The notes: generated by a model not told the origin, from the letters alone. Positions 39,601 through 48,805 are shown, numbered from the stretch's first letter. The stretch: 64,000 nt of DNA from Streptomyces flaveus (GCF_014647675.1 NZ_BMPQ01000021.1:31705-95704), one strand, 5' to 3'. Numbers and translations are program-made.

Positions 39601-39647
39601 GCGGGGGCTCCGCCCCCGCTGACCCCCGCTGGGGGCTCCGCCCCCAG
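39601..39647 (+). terminator. Two tandem GC hairpins between rpsQ and rplN
   Basis: GCGGGGGC-TCC-GCCCCCGC (39601-39619) and CTGGGGGC-TCC-GCCCCCAG (39629-39647) lie directly after rpsQ. They could end part of the S10 transcripts or belong to the dispersed GGGGGCTCCGCCCCC repeat family. The 259-nt gap up to rplN contains no other gene. Confidence 0.55.
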
Positions 39648-39856
39648 GCTCCCGGGCCAGGTGGGCGAAAGCCCCGCGGCCCCCGCAAGGCGGCGCCACC
39701 GGCCCTCGGGCCCGGTGGCGCCGAGCCCGGCGAGGGTTTCCGCCTCTAGAGGCACCAGTAATTCCTGCGGGAGCAACCCGCAGGACGGTTCCGCCAGGCT
39801 CGCAGGGTCGCCCCGAAAGGGCCCTGCGGGAACCGGCAGACAAACAGGAGATAGAC

Positions 39857-40225
39857 GTGATCCAGCAGGAGTCGCGGCTGCGTGTCGCCGACAACACGGG
39901 AGCGAAGGAAATCCTTTGCATCCGTGTGCTCGGTGGCTCCGGTCGCCGCTACGCGGGCATCGGTGACGTCATCGTCGCCACCGTCAAGGACGCGATCCCC
40001 GGTGGCAACGTGAAGAAGGGTGACGTCATCAAGGCGGTCATCGTTCGCACCGTCAAGGAGCGCCGCCGTCCGGACGGCTCGTACATCCGCTTCGACGAGA
40101 ACGCCGCTGTCATTCTCAAGAACGACGGCGACCCTCGCGGCACCCGTATTTTCGGCCCCGTGGGCCGTGAGCTGCGCGAGAAGAAGTTCATGAAGATCAT
40201 CTCCCTCGCGCCGGAGGTGCTGTGA
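39857..40225 (+). CDS. rplN: 50S ribosomal protein L14
   Basis: 122 aa with a GTG start after AGGAG. It lies at the subunit interface (bridge B8). It begins MIQQESRLRVADNTGAKEI; GGNVKKGDVIKAVIVRT is typical. First gene of the spc part. Confidence 0.98.
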   Translation: MIQQESRLRVADNTGAKEILCIRVLGGSGRRYAGIGDVIVATVKDAIPGGNVKKGDVIKAVIVRTVKERRRPDGSYIRFDENAAVILKNDGDPRGTRIFGPVGRELREKKFMKIISLAPEVL

Positions 40226-40227
40226 GC

Positions 40228-40551
40228 ATGAAGATCAAGAAGGGCGACCTGGTTCAGGTCATCACCGGCAAGGACAAGGGCAAGCAGGGCAAGGTCATTG
40301 CCGCTTACCCGCGCGACGAGCGTGTCCTGGTCGAGGGTGTCAACCGGGTCAAGAAGCACACCAAGGCCGCTCCGACCGCTCGCGGTTCGCAGGCCGGCGG
40401 CATCGTCACGACCGAGGCGCCGATCCACGTCTCCAACGTCCAGCTGGTCGTTGAGAAGGACGGCAACAAGGTTGTCACGCGTGTCGGTTACCGCTTCGAC
40501 GACGAAGGCAACAAGATCCGCGTTGCCAAGCGGACGGGTGAGGACATCTGA
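40228..40551 (+). CDS. rplX: 50S ribosomal protein L24
   Basis: 107 aa. A KOW-domain assembly initiator (GDLVQVITGKDKGKQGKV). The ATG at 40228 is preferred by homology to MKIKKGD; a GTG two codons earlier (40222) overlaps rplN. Confidence 0.97.
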   Translation: MKIKKGDLVQVITGKDKGKQGKVIAAYPRDERVLVEGVNRVKKHTKAAPTARGSQAGGIVTTEAPIHVSNVQLVVEKDGNKVVTRVGYRFDDEGNKIRVAKRTGEDI

Positions 40552-41108
40552 TGACTACCACCACCGCTCCGCGTCTGAAGCTGAAGTACCGCGAGGAGAT
40601 CGCGGGCAAGCTGCGTGACGAGTTCAAGTACGAGAACGTCATGCAGATCCCCGGCCTCGTCAAGATCGTGGTCAACATGGGTGTGGGCGACGCCGCCCGC
40701 GACTCCAAGCTGATCGAGGGCGCCATCCGCGACCTCACCACGATCACCGGTCAGAAGCCGGCCGTCACCAAGGCCCGTAAGTCCATCGCGCAGTTCAAGC
40801 TGCGTGAGGGCCAGCCGATCGGTGCCCACGTCACGCTCCGTGGCGACCGCATGTGGGAGTTCCTGGACCGCACCCTGTCGCTCGCGCTGCCGCGCATCCG
40901 CGACTTCCGTGGTCTGTCCCCCAAGCAGTTCGACGGCCGTGGCAACTACACCTTCGGTCTCACGGAGCAGGTCATGTTCCACGAGATCGACCAGGACAAG
41001 ATCGACCGCGTCCGGGGTATGGACATCACCGTGGTCACCACGGCGACCAACGACGCCGAGGGCCGCGCGCTCCTCCGTCACCTCGGCTTCCCCTTCAAGG
41101 AGGCGTAA
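40551..41108 (+). CDS. rplE: 50S ribosomal protein L5
   Basis: 185 aa, with its start overlapping the rplX stop. It binds 5S rRNA. VMQIPGLVKIVVNMGVGDA and FGLTEQVMFHEIDQDKIDRV are diagnostic. Confidence 0.98.
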   Translation: MTTTTAPRLKLKYREEIAGKLRDEFKYENVMQIPGLVKIVVNMGVGDAARDSKLIEGAIRDLTTITGQKPAVTKARKSIAQFKLREGQPIGAHVTLRGDRMWEFLDRTLSLALPRIRDFRGLSPKQFDGRGNYTFGLTEQVMFHEIDQDKIDRVRGMDITVVTTATNDAEGRALLRHLGFPFKEA

Positions 41109-41113
41109 GCGAG

Positions 41114-41299
41114 ATGGCGAAGAAGGCTCTGATTGCCAAGGCTGCTCGTAAGCCCAAGTTCGGTGTACGTGGCTACACGCGCTGCCAGCGCTGTGGTCGT
41201 CCGCACTCCGTGTACCGCAAGTTCGGCCTCTGCCGCGTGTGCCTTCGTGAGATGGCTCACCGTGGCGAGCTGCCGGGCGTGACCAAGAGCTCCTGGTAA
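41114..41299 (+). CDS. rpsZ: 30S ribosomal protein S14, zinc-binding (type Z)
   Basis: 61 aa. A zinc ribbon with C24, C27, C40 and C43 (RCQRCGRPH..FGLCRVCLRE). This is the zinc-dependent paralogue; Streptomyces usually also keep a zinc-free copy elsewhere. It starts 5 nt after rplE. Confidence 0.98.
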   Translation: MAKKALIAKAARKPKFGVRGYTRCQRCGRPHSVYRKFGLCRVCLREMAHRGELPGVTKSSW

Positions 41300-41563
41300 T
41301 TCCGCCCACCCGTCGCCCGACCACCGCCCCTCAAGGGCGGCCCTTCGGGCCGACAGGCTGGATTGGGATTGTCAGGGCTCTCGGTAAGTAAAGGGTCCGG
41401 TCAGGGGCCCACCCCTCCATGGCTTAGGCTAGGAGGGTTGGGCGCCTGACGCCCGTACGACTTACTACGCCGTAGGTCCACCGCGCCGCACCCGTCCCGT
41501 CTCGGATCGGGGAGAGGGATGGCGCACCAGGAAACCCCGGCGAGAGAGGCCGAAGGCCAATTC

Positions 41564-41962
41564 ATGACCATGACTGATCCGATCGCAGACATGCTGACGC
41601 GTCTGCGTAACGCGAACTCGGCATACCACGACACCGTGGCGATGCCGCACAGCAAGATCAAGTCGCACATCGCGGAGATCCTCCAGCAGGAGGGCTTCAT
41701 CACGGGCTGGAAGACCGAGGACGCCGAGGTCGGCAAGAACCTCGTTCTCGAGCTGAAGTTCGGCCCGAACCGTGAGCGCTCCATCGCGGGCATCAAGCGG
41801 ATCTCCAAGCCCGGTCTCCGGGTGTACGCGAAGTCCACCAACCTGCCCAAGGTGCTCGGCGGCCTGGGCGTGGCGATCATCTCCACGTCCCACGGACTCC
41901 TCACCGACAAGCAGGCCGGCAAGAAGGGCGTAGGCGGAGAAGTTCTCGCCTACGTCTGGTAG
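41564..41962 (+). CDS. rpsH: 30S ribosomal protein S8
   Basis: 132 aa. A central 16S binder that represses the spc operon in E. coli. The ATG at 41564 starts the conserved MTMTDPIADMLTRLRNAN; the open frame reaches 41519 with non-conserved residues. The 264-nt gap from rpsZ shows a TAGGCT (41425-41430) without a convincing -35. Confidence 0.97.
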   Translation: MTMTDPIADMLTRLRNANSAYHDTVAMPHSKIKSHIAEILQQEGFITGWKTEDAEVGKNLVLELKFGPNRERSIAGIKRISKPGLRVYAKSTNLPKVLGGLGVAIISTSHGLLTDKQAGKKGVGGEVLAYVW

Positions 41963-41986
41963 CGGAAGGGAACGGAGGAAACAGCT

Positions 41987-42526
41987 ATGTCGCGCATTGG
42001 CAAGCTCCCCATCACGGTTCCCGCCGGCGTGGACGTCACCATCGATGGCCGCACGGTCCAGGTGAAGGGCCCCAAGGGCACCCTCTCCCACACCATTGCG
42101 GCGCCGATCGAGATCGCTAAGGGCGAGGACGGCATTCTCAATGTCGTTCGCCCGAACGACGAGCGTCAGAACAAGGCCCTGCACGGCCTGTCCCGCACGC
42201 TGGTGGCGAACATGATCACCGGCGTGACCACGGGTTACGTGAAGAAGCTCGAGATCAGCGGTGTCGGTTACCGAGTCCTGGCGAAGGGTTCCAACCTGGA
42301 GTTCTCGCTCGGCTACAGCCACCCGATCCTGGTCGAGGCCCCCGAAGGCATCACCTTCAAGGTCGAGAACCCGACGCGGTTCTCGGTCGAGGGCATCGAC
42401 AAGCAGAAGGTCGGCGAGGTTGCGGCCAACATCCGCAAGCTGCGCAAGCCCGACCCGTACAAGGCCAAGGGCGTCAAGTACGAGGGCGAAGTCATCCGCC
42501 GCAAGGTCGGAAAGGCGGGTAAGTAA
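41987..42526 (+). CDS. rplF: 50S ribosomal protein L6
   Basis: 179 aa. Two similar domains near the sarcin-ricin loop; MSRIGKLPITVPAGVDVTID and RKPDPYKAKGVKYEGE are typical. Confidence 0.98.
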   Translation: MSRIGKLPITVPAGVDVTIDGRTVQVKGPKGTLSHTIAAPIEIAKGEDGILNVVRPNDERQNKALHGLSRTLVANMITGVTTGYVKKLEISGVGYRVLAKGSNLEFSLGYSHPILVEAPEGITFKVENPTRFSVEGIDKQKVGEVAANIRKLRKPDPYKAKGVKYEGEVIRRKVGKAGK

Positions 42527-42529
42527 GCC

Positions 42530-42913
42530 ATGGCATACGGGCAGAAGATCGCCAAGGGCGACGCCTACAAGCGTGCTGCCATCAAGCGGCGCCACATCCG
42601 GATCCGTAAGAAGGTCTCGGGTACGGCTGAGCGTCCCCGCCTGGTCGTGACGCGCTCGAACCGCCACATCGTGGCCCAGGTGATCGACGACCTCAAGGGG
42701 CACACCCTTGCGTCGGCGTCCACCCTGGACACCTCGATCCGCGGCGGAGAGTCCGACAAGTCCTCGCAGGCCAAGCAGGTCGGCGCCCTGGTCGCCGAGC
42801 GCGCCAAGGCCGCGGGCGTCGAGGCCGTCGTGTTCGACCGTGGTGGCAACCAGTACGCGGGGCGCATCGCCGCCCTGGCGGACGCCGCCCGCGAAGCCGG
42901 GCTCAAGTTCTGA
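42530..42913 (+). CDS. rplR: 50S ribosomal protein L18
   Basis: 127 aa. It binds 5S rRNA with L5. RHIRIRKKVSGTAERPRL and the C-terminal FDRGGNQYAGRIAALADAAR are diagnostic. Confidence 0.98.
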   Translation: MAYGQKIAKGDAYKRAAIKRRHIRIRKKVSGTAERPRLVVTRSNRHIVAQVIDDLKGHTLASASTLDTSIRGGESDKSSQAKQVGALVAERAKAAGVEAVVFDRGGNQYAGRIAALADAAREAGLKF

Positions 42914-42952
42914 GCCTGCCGTAGCTAGCGGAAACAGAGAGAGGTAAATCCA

Positions 42953-43561
42953 ATGGCTGGACCCCAGCGCCGCGGAAGCGGTGCCGGTGGCGGCGAGCGG
43001 CGGGACCGGAAGGGCCGTGACGGCGGTGCGTCTGCCGCCGAGAAGACCGCGTACGTTGAGCGCGTCGTCGCGATCAACCGCGTCGCCAAGGTTGTGAAGG
43101 GTGGTCGTCGCTTCAGCTTCACTGCGCTCGTCGTAGTGGGCGATGGCGATGGCACCGTCGGTGTCGGTTACGGCAAGGCCAAGGAGGTGCCGGCCGCCAT
43201 CGCCAAGGGTGTCGAGGAGGCCAAGAAGCACTTCTTCAAGGTCCCCCGTATCCAGGGCACCATCCCGCACCCGATCACGGGCGAGAAGGCCGCGGGCGTC
43301 GTCCTGCTCAAGCCGGCTTCCCCCGGTACCGGCGTTATCGCCGGTGGCCCGGTGCGTGCCGTGCTCGAGTGCGCCGGCGTGCACGACATCCTGTCGAAGT
43401 CGCTCGGCTCGTCGAACGCGATCAACATCGTGCACGCGACCGTGGCAGCCCTGAAGGGTCTGCAGCGTCCCGAGGAGATCGCGGCCCGCCGCGGTCTGCC
43501 CCTCGAGGACGTCGCTCCCGCGGCTCTGCTGCGTGCGCGTGCCGGGGCTGGTGCTGCGTAA
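42953..43561 (+). CDS. rpsE: 30S ribosomal protein S5
   Basis: 202 aa. Near the mRNA entry with S4. An Arg/Gly-rich start, then the double-stranded-RNA-binding-like domain with KGGRRFSFTALVVVGDGDG. The C-terminus is Ala-rich. Confidence 0.98.
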   Translation: MAGPQRRGSGAGGGERRDRKGRDGGASAAEKTAYVERVVAINRVAKVVKGGRRFSFTALVVVGDGDGTVGVGYGKAKEVPAAIAKGVEEAKKHFFKVPRIQGTIPHPITGEKAAGVVLLKPASPGTGVIAGGPVRAVLECAGVHDILSKSLGSSNAINIVHATVAALKGLQRPEEIAARRGLPLEDVAPAALLRARAGAGAA

Positions 43562-43743
43562 TGGCTCAGCTCAAGATCACGCAGACGAAGTCGTACATCG
43601 GCAGCAAGCAGAACCACCGTGACACCCTGCGTTCGCTTGGTCTCAAGAGGATCAACGACGTGGTCGTCAAGGAGGACCGCCCCGAGTTCCGCGGCATGGT
43701 GCACACCGTCCGCCACCTCGTGACGGTCGAGGAGGTCGACTGA
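43561..43743 (+). CDS. rpmD: 50S ribosomal protein L30
   Basis: 60 aa, with its ATG overlapping the rpsE stop (TAATG). LKITQTKSYIGSKQNHRDTL and GLKRINDVV are the family pattern. Confidence 0.98.
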   Translation: MAQLKITQTKSYIGSKQNHRDTLRSLGLKRINDVVVKEDRPEFRGMVHTVRHLVTVEEVD

Positions 43744-43745
43744 TC

Positions 43746-44201
43746 ATGGCGGAGCAGAACCCGCTCAAGATCCACAACCTCCGTCCTGCCCCGGGCGCCA
43801 AGACCGCCAAGACCCGCGTCGGTCGTGGTGAGGCCTCGAAGGGTAAGACGGCCGGTCGTGGCACCAAGGGCACAAAGGCCCGCTACCAGGTTCCGGAGCG
43901 CTTCGAGGGCGGGCAGATGCCCCTCCACATGCGGCTCCCGAAGCTGAAGGGCTTCAAGAACCCGTTCAAGACCGAGTACCAGGTCGTGAACCTGGACAAG
44001 CTGGCCTCCCTCTACCCCGAGGGTGGCGAGGTCACGGTGGCCGATCTGGTCGCCAAGGGCGCCGTTCGCAAGAACAGCCTTGTCAAGGTCCTCGGCCAGG
44101 GCGAGATCTCCGTGGCACTCGAGGTGAAGGTCGACGCGGCCTCCACCTCCGCCAAGGAGAAGATCGCCGCCGCCGGCGGCACCGTCACCGAGCTCGTCTG
44201 A
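43746..44201 (+). CDS. rplO: 50S ribosomal protein L15
   Basis: 151 aa. Late-assembly protein with a Gly-rich N-terminal tail (RVGRGEASKGKTAGRGTKG). Last gene before the spc terminator; secY follows with its own candidate promoter. Confidence 0.98.
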   Translation: MAEQNPLKIHNLRPAPGAKTAKTRVGRGEASKGKTAGRGTKGTKARYQVPERFEGGQMPLHMRLPKLKGFKNPFKTEYQVVNLDKLASLYPEGGEVTVADLVAKGAVRKNSLVKVLGQGEISVALEVKVDAASTSAKEKIAAAGGTVTELV

Positions 44202-44233
44202 ACACCACAGGCGTCTCGATGACTTGAGCGCAC

Positions 44234-44273
44234 CCGACCGGGGATGCCCCACAAATGGGGCATCCCCGGTCGG
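44234..44273 (+). terminator. spc-operon terminator before secY
   Basis: A perfect 17-bp stem (44234-44250/44257-44273) with a 6-nt loop lies 33 nt past rplO. Confidence 0.88.
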
Positions 44274-44360
44274 TCGTTCCAAGGAAAGCTGTGTCGCCGG
44301 TATGGTGGCCAGCACTGCTCATTTTCGCCTGGTGTGCCCACTGGGAACTCCAGACGGCTT

Positions 44361-44389
44361 TTGACTGTTAGTTAGCTGTCCATTACTCG
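44361..44389 (+). promoter_or_regulatory. Candidate secY promoter
   Basis: TTGACT, a 17-nt spacer and TACTCG, directly after the spc terminator and about 55 nt before the secY start. Confidence 0.5.
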
Positions 44390-44442
44390 TCGAACCTCAA
44401 GACCGCCTCTGACGCAGTTGCGCGGGGGTCGCAGGAGGCACC

Positions 44443-45756
44443 GTGCTCACCGCGTTCGCCCGGGCGTTCAAGACGCCCGACCTGCGCAAGAAGCTGCTCT
44501 TCACGCTCGGCATCATTGTGATCTACCGGGTCGGTACGCATATCCCGATCCCGGGCGTCGACTACGGGAACGTCCAGACCTGTATCGACAACGCCAACGC
44601 GAACCAGGGCATCTTCGGCCTGGTCAACATGTTCAGCGGTGGCGCTCTGCTGCAGATCACGGTCTTCGCGCTCGGCATCATGCCGTACATCACGGCGAGC
44701 ATCATTCTGCAGCTGCTGACCGTGGTGATCCCGCGCCTGGAAGCCCTGAAGAAGGAGGGCCAGTCCGGCACGGCGAAGATCACGCAGTACACCCGTTATC
44801 TCACGGTGGCGCTGGCCGTCCTGCAGGGCACCGGCCTGGTGGCCACCGCCCGCACGGGCGCGCTGTTCCAGGGCTGCCCGGTCGCCACGCAGATCGTGCC
44901 CGACCGCTCGATCTTCGTGACCATCACGATGGTCATCACCATGACCGCCGGTACGGCCTTCGTCATGTGGCTCGGTGAGCTCATCACCGACCGCGGCATC
45001 GGCAACGGCATGTCGATCCTGATGTTCATCTCGATCGCCGCCACCTTCCCGTCCGCGCTGTGGGCCATCAAGCAGCAGGGCAGCCTGGCGGGCGGCTGGA
45101 TCGAGTTCGGCGTCGTGATCGCGGTCGGCCTGTTCATGGTCGGCCTGGTGGTCTTCGTCGAGCAGGCTCAGCGCCGTATCCCGGTCCAGTACGCGAAGCG
45201 GATGATCGGCCGCCGCTCCTACGGCGGCACATCGACGTACATCCCGCTGAAGGTGAACCAGGCGGGCATCATCCCCGTGATCTTCGCCTCGTCGCTGCTC
45301 TACATCCCGGCACTGGTCGCACAGTTCTCCGGTGGAACCTCCGGCTGGAAGACCTGGATCGAGAAGAATCTCGCGGATCCGGGTGCGACGCCGCACATCA
45401 TCCTCTACTTCTTCCTGATCATTTTCTTCGCGTTCTTCTACGTGGCCATCTCGTTCAACCCCGAGGAAGTCGCGGACAACATGAAGAAGTATGGTGGCTT
45501 CATCCCGGGCATCCGGGCTGGCCGACCGACCGCTGAGTACCTGGGATACGTACTCAACCGGATCACCTGGCCGGGTTCGCTGTACCTGGGGCTGATCGCT
45601 CTCGTGCCGACAGTGGCGTTGGCTGGTTTCGGCGCCAATCAGAACTTCCCGTTCGGTGGTACCAGCATCCTGATCATCGTGGGTGTGGGTCTGGAGACGG
45701 TGAAGCAGATCGAGAGCCAGCTCCAGCAGCGCAATTACGAAGGGTTCCTCCGCTGA
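44443..45756 (+). CDS. secY: Preprotein translocase subunit SecY
   Basis: 437 aa with a GTG start behind AGGAGG. The channel of the Sec translocon, with ten membrane helices. IYRVGTHIPIPGVDYG near the start, the plug region and the cytoplasmic loop ending in KYGGFIPGIRAGRPT are typical. It is translationally coupled to adk (TGATG). Confidence 0.98.
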   Translation: MLTAFARAFKTPDLRKKLLFTLGIIVIYRVGTHIPIPGVDYGNVQTCIDNANANQGIFGLVNMFSGGALLQITVFALGIMPYITASIILQLLTVVIPRLEALKKEGQSGTAKITQYTRYLTVALAVLQGTGLVATARTGALFQGCPVATQIVPDRSIFVTITMVITMTAGTAFVMWLGELITDRGIGNGMSILMFISIAATFPSALWAIKQQGSLAGGWIEFGVVIAVGLFMVGLVVFVEQAQRRIPVQYAKRMIGRRSYGGTSTYIPLKVNQAGIIPVIFASSLLYIPALVAQFSGGTSGWKTWIEKNLADPGATPHIILYFFLIIFFAFFYVAISFNPEEVADNMKKYGGFIPGIRAGRPTAEYLGYVLNRITWPGSLYLGLIALVPTVALAGFGANQNFPFGGTSILIIVGVGLETVKQIESQLQQRNYEGFLR

Positions 45757-46439
45757 TGCGAATCGTCCTCGTCGGACCGCCCGGTGCCGGCAAGGGAACG
45801 CAGGCCGCGTTTCTTGCCAAGAACCTGTCGATCCCGCACATCTCCACGGGCGACCTCTTCCGCTCCAACATCAACCGGCAGACGGAACTCGGCAAACTTG
45901 CCAAGTCCTACATGGACGCGGGGAACCTGGTACCGGACGAGGTCACCATCGGGATGGCGCGGGACCGCATGGAGCAGCCCGATGCCGTGAACGGCTTCCT
46001 GCTGGACGGCTTTCCGCGCAACGTCTCGCAGGCCGAGGCGCTGGACCAGGCGCTGAAGGCCGACGGGGTGGAGCTGGACGCGGTGCTGGACCTGGAGGTC
46101 CCCGAGGACGAGGTGGTCAAGCGCATCGCCGGCCGCCGCATCTGCCGCAGGGACTCGGCCCATGTCTTCCACGTGGTGTACAGCCGGCCGAAGAAGGAAG
46201 GCGTCTGCGACGTCTGCAGCGGCGAGCTGTACCAGCGCGACGACGACTCCGAGGAAACCGTTCGCCGGCGGCTGGAGGTCTACCACACGCAGACCGAGCC
46301 GATCATCGACTACTACCGGGCGCAAGGCCTGGTCGTGACGATCTCGGCGCTCGGCAAGGTGGACGAGGTCACCAAGCGGGCCATGGACGCGCTCAAGCGT
46401 GAGGGCGACACGAACTCCGTGAGCGACGCGAGCGCGTAG
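45756..46439 (+). CDS. adk: Adenylate kinase
   Basis: 227 aa. ATP + AMP to 2 ADP. P-loop GPPGAGKGTQ (7-16), AMP site STGDLFR and DGFPRN. The LID is the long form and keeps Cys in ICRRDSAH and VCDVC, so it may bind zinc with one His in place of Cys. The tail after VDEVTKRAMDALK is about 10 residues longer than usual. Confidence 0.97.
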   Translation: MRIVLVGPPGAGKGTQAAFLAKNLSIPHISTGDLFRSNINRQTELGKLAKSYMDAGNLVPDEVTIGMARDRMEQPDAVNGFLLDGFPRNVSQAEALDQALKADGVELDAVLDLEVPEDEVVKRIAGRRICRRDSAHVFHVVYSRPKKEGVCDVCSGELYQRDDDSEETVRRRLEVYHTQTEPIIDYYRAQGLVVTISALGKVDEVTKRAMDALKREGDTNSVSDASA

Positions 46440-46453
46440 GTGTCCTGCTGATT

Positions 46454-46485
46454 CGGCCGCGGTCCCCTTCAGGGTGCCGCGGCCG
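46454..46485 (+). terminator. Hairpin between adk and map
   Basis: A perfect 9-bp stem CGGCCGCGG/CCGCGGCCG with a 14-nt loop, 15 nt past adk. Confidence 0.55.
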
Positions 46486-46534
46486 TACTGTTGTGTGTAC
46501 GTGACGGTCAAGAAGACGGAGAGCGCAGGCCCCC

Positions 46535-47371
46535 ATGGTGCAGATCAAGACGCCCGAGCAGATCGCCAAGATGCGTGAGGCGGGCCTTGTTGTCGCCGCC
46601 GTCCACAAGGCGACGCGTGAGGCGGCGGTGCCCGGGGCCACGACCAAGGATCTCGACGAGGTCGCCCGCAAGGTGCTGGACGAGCACGGGGCGAAGTCGA
46701 ACTTCCTCGGGTACGGCGGCTTTCCCGCGACGATCTGCACCTCCGCGAACGAGGTCGTCGTCCATGGCATCCCCAGTGACGAGGTCGTCCTCAAGGACGG
46801 CGACATCATCTCCATCGACGCCGGCGCGATCGTGGACGGGTGGCACGGGGACGCGGCGTACACCGCGTTCGTGGGGGGCGGGCACGCTCCCGAACTCGTT
46901 GAGCTCTCGCGGGTGACCGAGGAATCGATGTGGGCGGGGATCGCCGCGATGAAGGTGGGGCACCGGCTTGTCGATGTCTCCCGTGCCATCGAGACGTATA
47001 TCCGGCGGCAGCCCAAGCCCGGCGGCGGGCGGTACGGGATCATCGAGGACTACGGCGGGCATGGCATCGGTACGGAGATGCACATGGATCCGCATCTGCT
47101 GAACTACGTCGAGCGGAAGCGGGGGAGGGGGCCGAAGCTGGTGCCCGGCTTCTGCCTTGCCATCGAGCCGATGGTGTCCTTGGGGACGGCGAAGACCGAG
47201 GTGCTCTCGGACGACTGGACGGTCATCACCACGGATGGCACGTGGTCGTCCCACTGGGAGCACTCGGTCGCTCTGACGGAGGCGGGGCCGCTCGTGCTGA
47301 CGGCTCCGGACGGGGGTAAGGCGAAGCTTGCCGAGTACGGCGTTGTGGCTGCGCCTGATCCGCTGGGGTGA
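46535..47371 (+). CDS. map: Type I methionine aminopeptidase
   Basis: 278 aa. It removes the initiator Met. Metal ligands are in DAGAIVDGWHGDAAYT (two Asp), GGHGIGTEMH (His), AIEPM (Glu) and SSHWEHSVA (Glu). There is no long N-terminal extension or SH3 motif. Located at the usual secY-adk-map position. Confidence 0.97.
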   Translation: MVQIKTPEQIAKMREAGLVVAAVHKATREAAVPGATTKDLDEVARKVLDEHGAKSNFLGYGGFPATICTSANEVVVHGIPSDEVVLKDGDIISIDAGAIVDGWHGDAAYTAFVGGGHAPELVELSRVTEESMWAGIAAMKVGHRLVDVSRAIETYIRRQPKPGGGRYGIIEDYGGHGIGTEMHMDPHLLNYVERKRGRGPKLVPGFCLAIEPMVSLGTAKTEVLSDDWTVITTDGTWSSHWEHSVALTEAGPLVLTAPDGGKAKLAEYGVVAAPDPLG

Positions 47372-47388
47372 CGGGGTGGCGGGGAGGG

Positions 47389-47580
47389 GTTTTCTTTCCC
47401 CAGGCCCGCCCCTTCCCGGCTGTATCAATTTGCGGCTCCGTCGCGTGAGGGGGCTGCGCCCCCAGGCCCCCCGCCAGGGGGTGGGGTGACATGTCATGTC
47501 GTGGCTGCGGGTGCGTTGTGGCTTGTCGCGCCCACTCGGCGGAGCCGCAAATCGGATACAGCCCCGCGCCCCTGAAGGGC
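47389..47580 (+). repeat. Dispersed GC-rich Streptomyces repeat with inverted arms, between map and infA
   Basis: Arms at 47418-47440 and 47540-47563 are near-perfect inverted repeats (one mismatch and one indel). Between them lies a GGGGGCTGCGCCCCC hairpin. The sequence from 47389 to about 47530 recurs on the other strand at 58651-58783. No gene is seen in the 383-nt gap 47372-47754 apart from this and the infA promoter. Confidence 0.75.
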
Positions 47581-47643
47581 GCCCCTGGCGGGGCGGCTCC
47601 TGTCTGCCCGCTTAAGGATCTTCCTGGGTGGGCAGGCTCTCAA

Positions 47644-47673
47644 TTCGTGTTTCCGATGGCCCTGACGTAGACT
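47644..47673 (+). promoter_or_regulatory. Candidate infA promoter
   Basis: TTCGTG, an 18-nt spacer and TAGACT, about 80 nt upstream of the infA GTG start. Confidence 0.45.
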
Positions 47674-47754
47674 GACTCGTCGGCTCTTGTGTACCCGCAT
47701 GTCTGCATGCGGTTGTGTGGAGCCGATCAAGGTAGTCGATTCGAAGGGCGAAGC

Positions 47755-47976
47755 GTGGCCAAGAAGCAAGGTGCCATCGAGATCGAGGGCACTGTCGTCG
47801 AGTCTCTTCCGAACGCGATGTTCAAGGTCGAGCTCCAGAACGGCCACCAGGTCCTGGCACACATCAGCGGCAAGATGCGTATGCACTACATCCGCATCCT
47901 CCCTGACGACCGGGTCGTGGTGGAGCTGTCTCCGTACGACCTGACGCGTGGCCGGATCGTCTACCGCTACAAGTAG
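47755..47976 (+). CDS. infA: Translation initiation factor IF-1
   Basis: 73 aa, exactly the family length, from the GTG at 47755 after GAAGGGCGAAGC. The OB fold IEIEGTVVESLPNAMFKVEL and the end LTRGRIVYRYK are diagnostic. First of infA-rpmJ-rpsM-rpsK-rpoA-rplQ. Confidence 0.98.
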   Translation: MAKKQGAIEIEGTVVESLPNAMFKVELQNGHQVLAHISGKMRMHYIRILPDDRVVVELSPYDLTRGRIVYRYK

Positions 47977-48034
47977 ATCTTGCCTGTGCCCCGCACCCGC
48001 GGGGTGGTGGCACTGACCCGGAGAACCTCACCCA

Positions 48035-48148
48035 ATGAAGGTCAAGCCGAGCGTCAAGAAGATCTGCGACAAGTGCAGGGTGATCCGCCGTCACGGTCGG
48101 GTCATGGTCATCTGCGAAAACCCGCGCCACAAGCAGCGCCAGGGCTGA
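48035..48148 (+). CDS. rpmJ: 50S ribosomal protein L36 (zinc type)
   Basis: 37 aa: MKVKPSVKKICDKCRVI at the start, ICENPRHKQRQG at the end. Zinc ligands C11, C14, C27 and H32 are all present. It follows infA by 58 nt. Confidence 0.98.
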   Translation: MKVKPSVKKICDKCRVIRRHGRVMVICENPRHKQRQG

Positions 48149-48355
48149 CGCACGACCAACCTTCTGCATCCGCAGACTTCGCGCGACGCAAGCAGCACAT
48201 GTTCATACGCAGAGCCCGGATCCCATGTTCAGCAAGGATCCGATACCCCCGGTCGGAGGCTGGGGACCCGTTCGTACCGAATCTTGGAGTCCAAGAGGAC
48301 GGCGGGCGGGAGCCGGTTCTGCGGAAGACCTCCGAACGACAACTGGAGCCATTGA

Positions 48356-48736
48356 ATGGCACGCGTTTCCGGTGTTGACATCCCGCGCGAAAAGCGCGTG
48401 GAGGTTGCCCTCACCTACGTGTTCGGCATCGGCCGGACCCTCTCGCAGAAGACGCTGGCCGAGACCGGCGTCAACCCGAACACCCGCGTTCGCGACCTCT
48501 CCGAGGAGGAGCTGGTCAAGATCCGCGAGTACGTGGACAACAACATCAAGACCGAGGGTGACCTCCGTCGCGAGGTTCAGGGCGACATTCGCCGCAAGAT
48601 CGAGATCGGTTGCTACCAGGGCATCCGCCATCGTCGTGGCCTGCCCGTCCACGGTCAGCGCACCAGCACCAACGCCCGTACCCGCAAGGGTCCGCGTCGC
48701 GCCATCGCCGGTAAGAAGAAGCCGGGCAAGAAGTAG
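48356..48736 (+). CDS. rpsM: 30S ribosomal protein S13
   Basis: 126 aa. 30S head protein touching the P-site tRNA. MARVSGVDIPREKRVEVAL at the start; RHRRGLPVHGQRTSTNARTR near the end. Confidence 0.98.
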   Translation: MARVSGVDIPREKRVEVALTYVFGIGRTLSQKTLAETGVNPNTRVRDLSEEELVKIREYVDNNIKTEGDLRREVQGDIRRKIEIGCYQGIRHRRGLPVHGQRTSTNARTRKGPRRAIAGKKKPGKK

Positions 48737-48805
48737 TCCTCAGCGGACAACGCTTCATCAGCGGTCTTCGCTGTAGGACCGACCACCTCCCCGTAGGAGT
48801 AATAG

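Noticed and set aside
41300..41563. Promoter before rpsH (TAGGCT at 41425)
   Set aside because: No acceptable -35 at normal spacing; the signal is too weak to list.
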